Source: Paramacrobiotus metropolitanus
Lineage: Eukaryota > Tardigrada > Eutardigrada > Parachela > Macrobiotidae
DNA length: 64,000 bases
NCBI RefSeq assembly: GCF_019649055.1
Contig: NW_026570221.1
Span: 3,782,001-3,846,000 of the forward strand
Direction of reading: 5' to 3'
Shown here: piece by piece, positions 61,255 through 64,000 of the stretch
Position numbering within the stretch: position 1 is the first letter of the stretch
How the letters are laid out: every line of letters begins with the position of its first letter
Notes under the pieces: generated by a model
Databases searched by the model: none
What the model was told of the DNA's origin: nothing
The model's input: only the letters and a program-made list of their open reading frames with translations
Made by a program: the position numbers and the translations under genes

Positions 61255-62082
61255 ATGACTTCGAATGATCATCCCCTCGCCAATTTTGATGAGCTGCTCT
61301 CCAGTGACGCATCATCAAACTATTTCAGTCGTGTCGAACCCGCTTCGCCTTCTCAAGGTGTTCTGTCATGCCAAAGTATTGACTTCCACCTCGTAGTCGC
61401 TTCTGCCAGTGAGTTTGAAGACTCAGCATTTAATAACGTAGTACTCCCATTTGCAGGGAACACTAAAACTGTCGGCAACAGAATGAGTAATAACGACCGA
61501 CATGATCATAAAGGTCCACCTGATGCAGGTGATAAAGTACACCAATACGCATCAGCTACCCTGAGCGCGCCTGCAATTCGTGACCTGCCCAAGTTTAGCG
61601 GTTTTGTCTCTGAAGATGTCGAAGATTTTATTAATGAATTCGATGCGCAAGCGCAGGTATATGGATGGCAAGATGATCAAATGATGAAGTATACTCATGT
61701 ATGTCTTAAAGGAAGCGCATTACAGTGGTTTGTAATGCATGAAAAGAAAGATTCCTGGGACGAAATCTGCCAAGCGCTACGACAGACATTCGGCAAAAAC
61801 GCTATTGATTACGATATCGATAACCGGTGCATGTCAATGCAGGCTGCAGACGACCCACTTTTTTATGTAAATCGAATAACGCGAGTACTGCGTGCCCGAA
61901 ATCCTAACGGCTCGCATAAGGATGTACTATTGCACCTATTTCAAGGGTTGCCAGACGCTTTGAAGGCGGAGATGGTACAGTACTTCGACAACCTTGCAGA
62001 CACAGATGATTTCCTTGATAAACTAAAAAACATATCGCGTGCGTACCGCTACCGCTCTCGCCTATTCGATACAGTTCAGTAA
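61255..62082 (+). CDS. Solitary retrotransposon-type Gag capsid gene
   Basis: 275 residues, uninterrupted, from ATG 61255. After about 110 unstructured residues comes a gag capsid domain: IRDLPKFSGFVSEDVEDFIN, WQDDQMMKYTHVCLKGSALQ then WFV, WDEICQALRQTFGKNAIDYD and VNRITRVLRARNP. There is no zinc knuckle, protease or RT downstream within 1.9 kb and no LTRs are seen, and the frame is intact. It is unlike the E2 capsid in sequence. It may be a domesticated gag (compare the Arc and PNMA class in other animals) or a stranded fragment of an element; the intact frame favours the first, but not decisively. Confidence 0.7.
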   Translation: MTSNDHPLANFDELLSSDASSNYFSRVEPASPSQGVLSCQSIDFHLVVASASEFEDSAFNNVVLPFAGNTKTVGNRMSNNDRHDHKGPPDAGDKVHQYASATLSAPAIRDLPKFSGFVSEDVEDFINEFDAQAQVYGWQDDQMMKYTHVCLKGSALQWFVMHEKKDSWDEICQALRQTFGKNAIDYDIDNRCMSMQAADDPLFYVNRITRVLRARNPNGSHKDVLLHLFQGLPDALKAEMVQYFDNLADTDDFLDKLKNISRAYRYRSRLFDTVQ

Positions 62083-63459
62083 GAAAATTTCCGGTTTAGC
62101 GATGTCACGTCGACTTATTCGGGATATCAGTTTTTACTGCCAGATTACAGTTATGTTTCCGTTTTTATTTTCGATGCAAGAAAAACGACATCTGCGTTGA
62201 TACGGCATGCTAAAGTTTAAATCCGAAGTGATGCATGCGGATTCGCAGTGGATTACAGTCTACCGACAGGTGCAATGTTAACAACTACTTCAGTCGTAAC
62301 TTTACATGAAATAAGTCAGCAAAAATATGTGTGCACACGTGTCGAGATGAGTTGAGAAAGGCAGTGGCTAAAGTTAGGCAGCAAAAAAATTTGAAAAATG
62401 ATACAGAAAAAAGCAATTTTATAAAATACAGCTGCAGTCAGCGAACCGATATAGCTTTTAGCAAGAGCAATTAGAAAATAACATGATTTAGTACTACTGA
62501 CTTGCGCTGGTCGCAATTTATGTTTTGGTAACTAAGTCTTGTTGGCCGATTTCATATAGTAAGTCGACGTTCCTTATGAAAGCGGCGCATATTTTCTAAT
62601 AAGATTGTTATGTGCTTGTCGCGAAAGCATATAGTAATCTGCCGTCACGAGATTGTGTTGTAGAAGCCACTGTAAGTAATTACGGGTACCCAAAAAGAAA
62701 CGGCTAAGCTATATTCAGAGTCTCGCTGAAGTTTTGGTGAAATAATTAATGGTGACGTAGATATTTGGTAAAGTTGCGGCACAATGTACTTTGTAAAATG
62801 TCGAAGTTTTCGGAAATTCGTATTGTAGAATTGGCCGATGTCTTAAAAATCAGTTCTTGAGAGCCGATCTGGACTTCATTTTACTGGTTTAAATTGCTTG
62901 TCAAATTGCTTTGTTCGTTTTTCAGAATTCAAAACTGACTGAGGTTTATTTTTACGTAATGGTTTTCATTGCAATAAGTGCAATTAGCGGCTGATGTTTT
63001 GTATGCGATTTTACTTCTATTTTGAGTTATTATACAGAAAGCGGAAAGGCGGGAAGTAATACGATATAAACTGCAAAAGTGCCGGCCATTTTGCCACATT
63101 TCCCTTATCATTTCAGTAGATAAGTTCAAAATTGTATGTCATCCGTTTTATCACTGACACCGCTTATCTTTGCGCAACAACATTACTAAGAAGTAAGAAG
63201 CACGTATCGTCCGTTACATATCGGACAGTTACGGTACAGTTAATTATACAGTGCCAGGCGTGTGTTAAACTTGCAACAAGGCTGCAAAGCGCATGTTGAT
63301 GAAATAAAAAGTTCTATTGACGCGTTAAGTCGGCTTTTTGGCATATAAACCAGAGCCTAGGACTTTTATGATACATTCTTGGCGGCCACTGCTGTTGTGT
63401 GCTGAACTTAGCACATGCATTAAAACGGAATTAGGCATGTGCTAGAGCTAGAGAGCAGA
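62083..63459. other. Non-coding spacer
   Basis: About 1.4 kb of AT-rich sequence without convincing ORFs. The end should hold the promoter of the gene starting at 63460. No remains of protease or RT were found. Confidence 0.5.
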
Positions 63460-64000
63460 ATGCACTTTTATGAAACTAATGGACAGAGTTTAGGCGCATG
63501 GAATTCGGTGGAGGTGCTGCTAGATGACAACGGTCCGCTGCAACGCGGCAGCGTTATGAACATCGTCGAGGATGGTCTGATTATTGAATTCCACTGTGTC
63601 GGCCAGCGGCCGGTGCTGGTGGAGTTCGGGAATGTCTTTGGTACGAGCCTGGATGAACGGTGTTTTGGTCGGATCCGCGTTTTCCCGATAAGGAATCAAG
63701 GAATTCCTTTGCTTAGCGCCGCCAGCAGCCGGCAGACTGGACTTGCAGGTGCTGCTGCGCGCCCGTCCCGGCCCGAAGGTCCGTGGCATCCTGGAAAGCT
63801 GCTGATGTGGGATACAGACCATGCCCGTGGTTACGCCTTCGTAGAAGCGCATTTGCTCGGAGCGACAGTCCGTAAACTGTTATACCAAAGGCAGGTGCGC
63901 TCTCTGCCGTCGAATGAGGACACGAAGCAGAAAACAATTCAGCCCAGTGATTCGTTATGCGCTCCGTTCCTCTGCCGGAAAGATACTTGTCACGACTTGA
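63460..64000 (+). CDS. F-box family gene C, N-terminal part (runs off the window)
   Basis: ATG at 63460: MHFYETNGQSLGAWNSVEVL, then GPLQRGSVMNIVEDGLIIEF and RPVLVEFGNVFGTSLDER. It is the closest relative of gene A. Between about 63690 and 63790 the family sequence (LDLQVLLRARPGP) is in another frame while the outer parts (GPWHPGKLLMWDTDHARGYA) are in this one, so two compensating shifts are suspected. The frame stays open to the end of the window. Confidence 0.6.
   Translation, partial: MHFYETNGQSLGAWNSVEVLLDDNGPLQRGSVMNIVEDGLIIEFHCVGQRPVLVEFGNVFGTSLDERCFGRIRVFPIRNQGIPLLSAASSRQTGLAGAAARPSRPEGPWHPGKLLMWDTDHARGYAFVEAHLLGATVRKLLYQRQVRSLPSNEDTKQKTIQPSDSLCAPFLCRKDTCHDL

Noticed and set aside
1-64000. 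tRNA or rRNA genes
   Set aside because: I looked for A-box/B-box patterns and rRNA core strings by eye and saw none; a covariance-model scan would be needed to exclude them.

Overview
The window is invertebrate animal nuclear DNA, about two thirds of it transposable elements. Genes have short GT-AG introns. The single-copy genes belong to a family with an N-terminal domain of about 150 residues followed by an F-box. I associate this family with lineage-specific expansions in tardigrades; that placement is a recognition-based inference, not proven.

Layout. (1) 1-15529, plus strand: the 3' part of a giant Ty3/gypsy LTR retrotransposon (element E1). It runs from reverse transcriptase through RNase H, integrase and two further large coding blocks (ORF2, ORF3) to a 3' LTR that starts at 15146. 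(2) 15530-22061: spacer with an 11-copy 42-bp minisatellite, a 659-bp foldback element with TA target duplication, a minus-strand F-box gene in poor condition, and an 86-nt precursor-microRNA-like hairpin. (3) 22062-50218, minus strand: a complete giant Ty3/gypsy element (E2) with two 379-bp LTRs that differ at six positions, a GCCT target duplication and an initiator-tRNA-type primer site. It is 28.2 kb long, or 23.8 kb without a 4.4-kb Helitron that landed inside ORF2. (4) 50219-64000: host-like region with F-box family genes and fragments (51451-53542, 55570-56721, 57824-60092, 63460 to the end), a solitary gag-like gene at 61255-62082, and long AT-rich spacers.

E1 and E2 are diverged members of one lineage. 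They share the sequence just before the 3' LTR, an integrase tail, and two coding blocks downstream of integrase that do not look like envelope. ORF2 is about 1.9-2.35 kilo-residues: Pro/Tyr-rich, then coiled coil, then a run of winged-helix-like modules. ORF3 has an N-terminal Cys cluster, an Arg/Ser-rich middle and a conserved C-terminal domain. E2 reads most simply as three long ORFs: ORF1 (gag-protease-insert-RT-RNase H-integrase-tail, about 12 kb), ORF2 and ORF3. All are now cut by frameshifts and stops although the LTRs look young. This giant element lineage with its conserved ORF2/ORF3 module is the best candidate for something undescribed.
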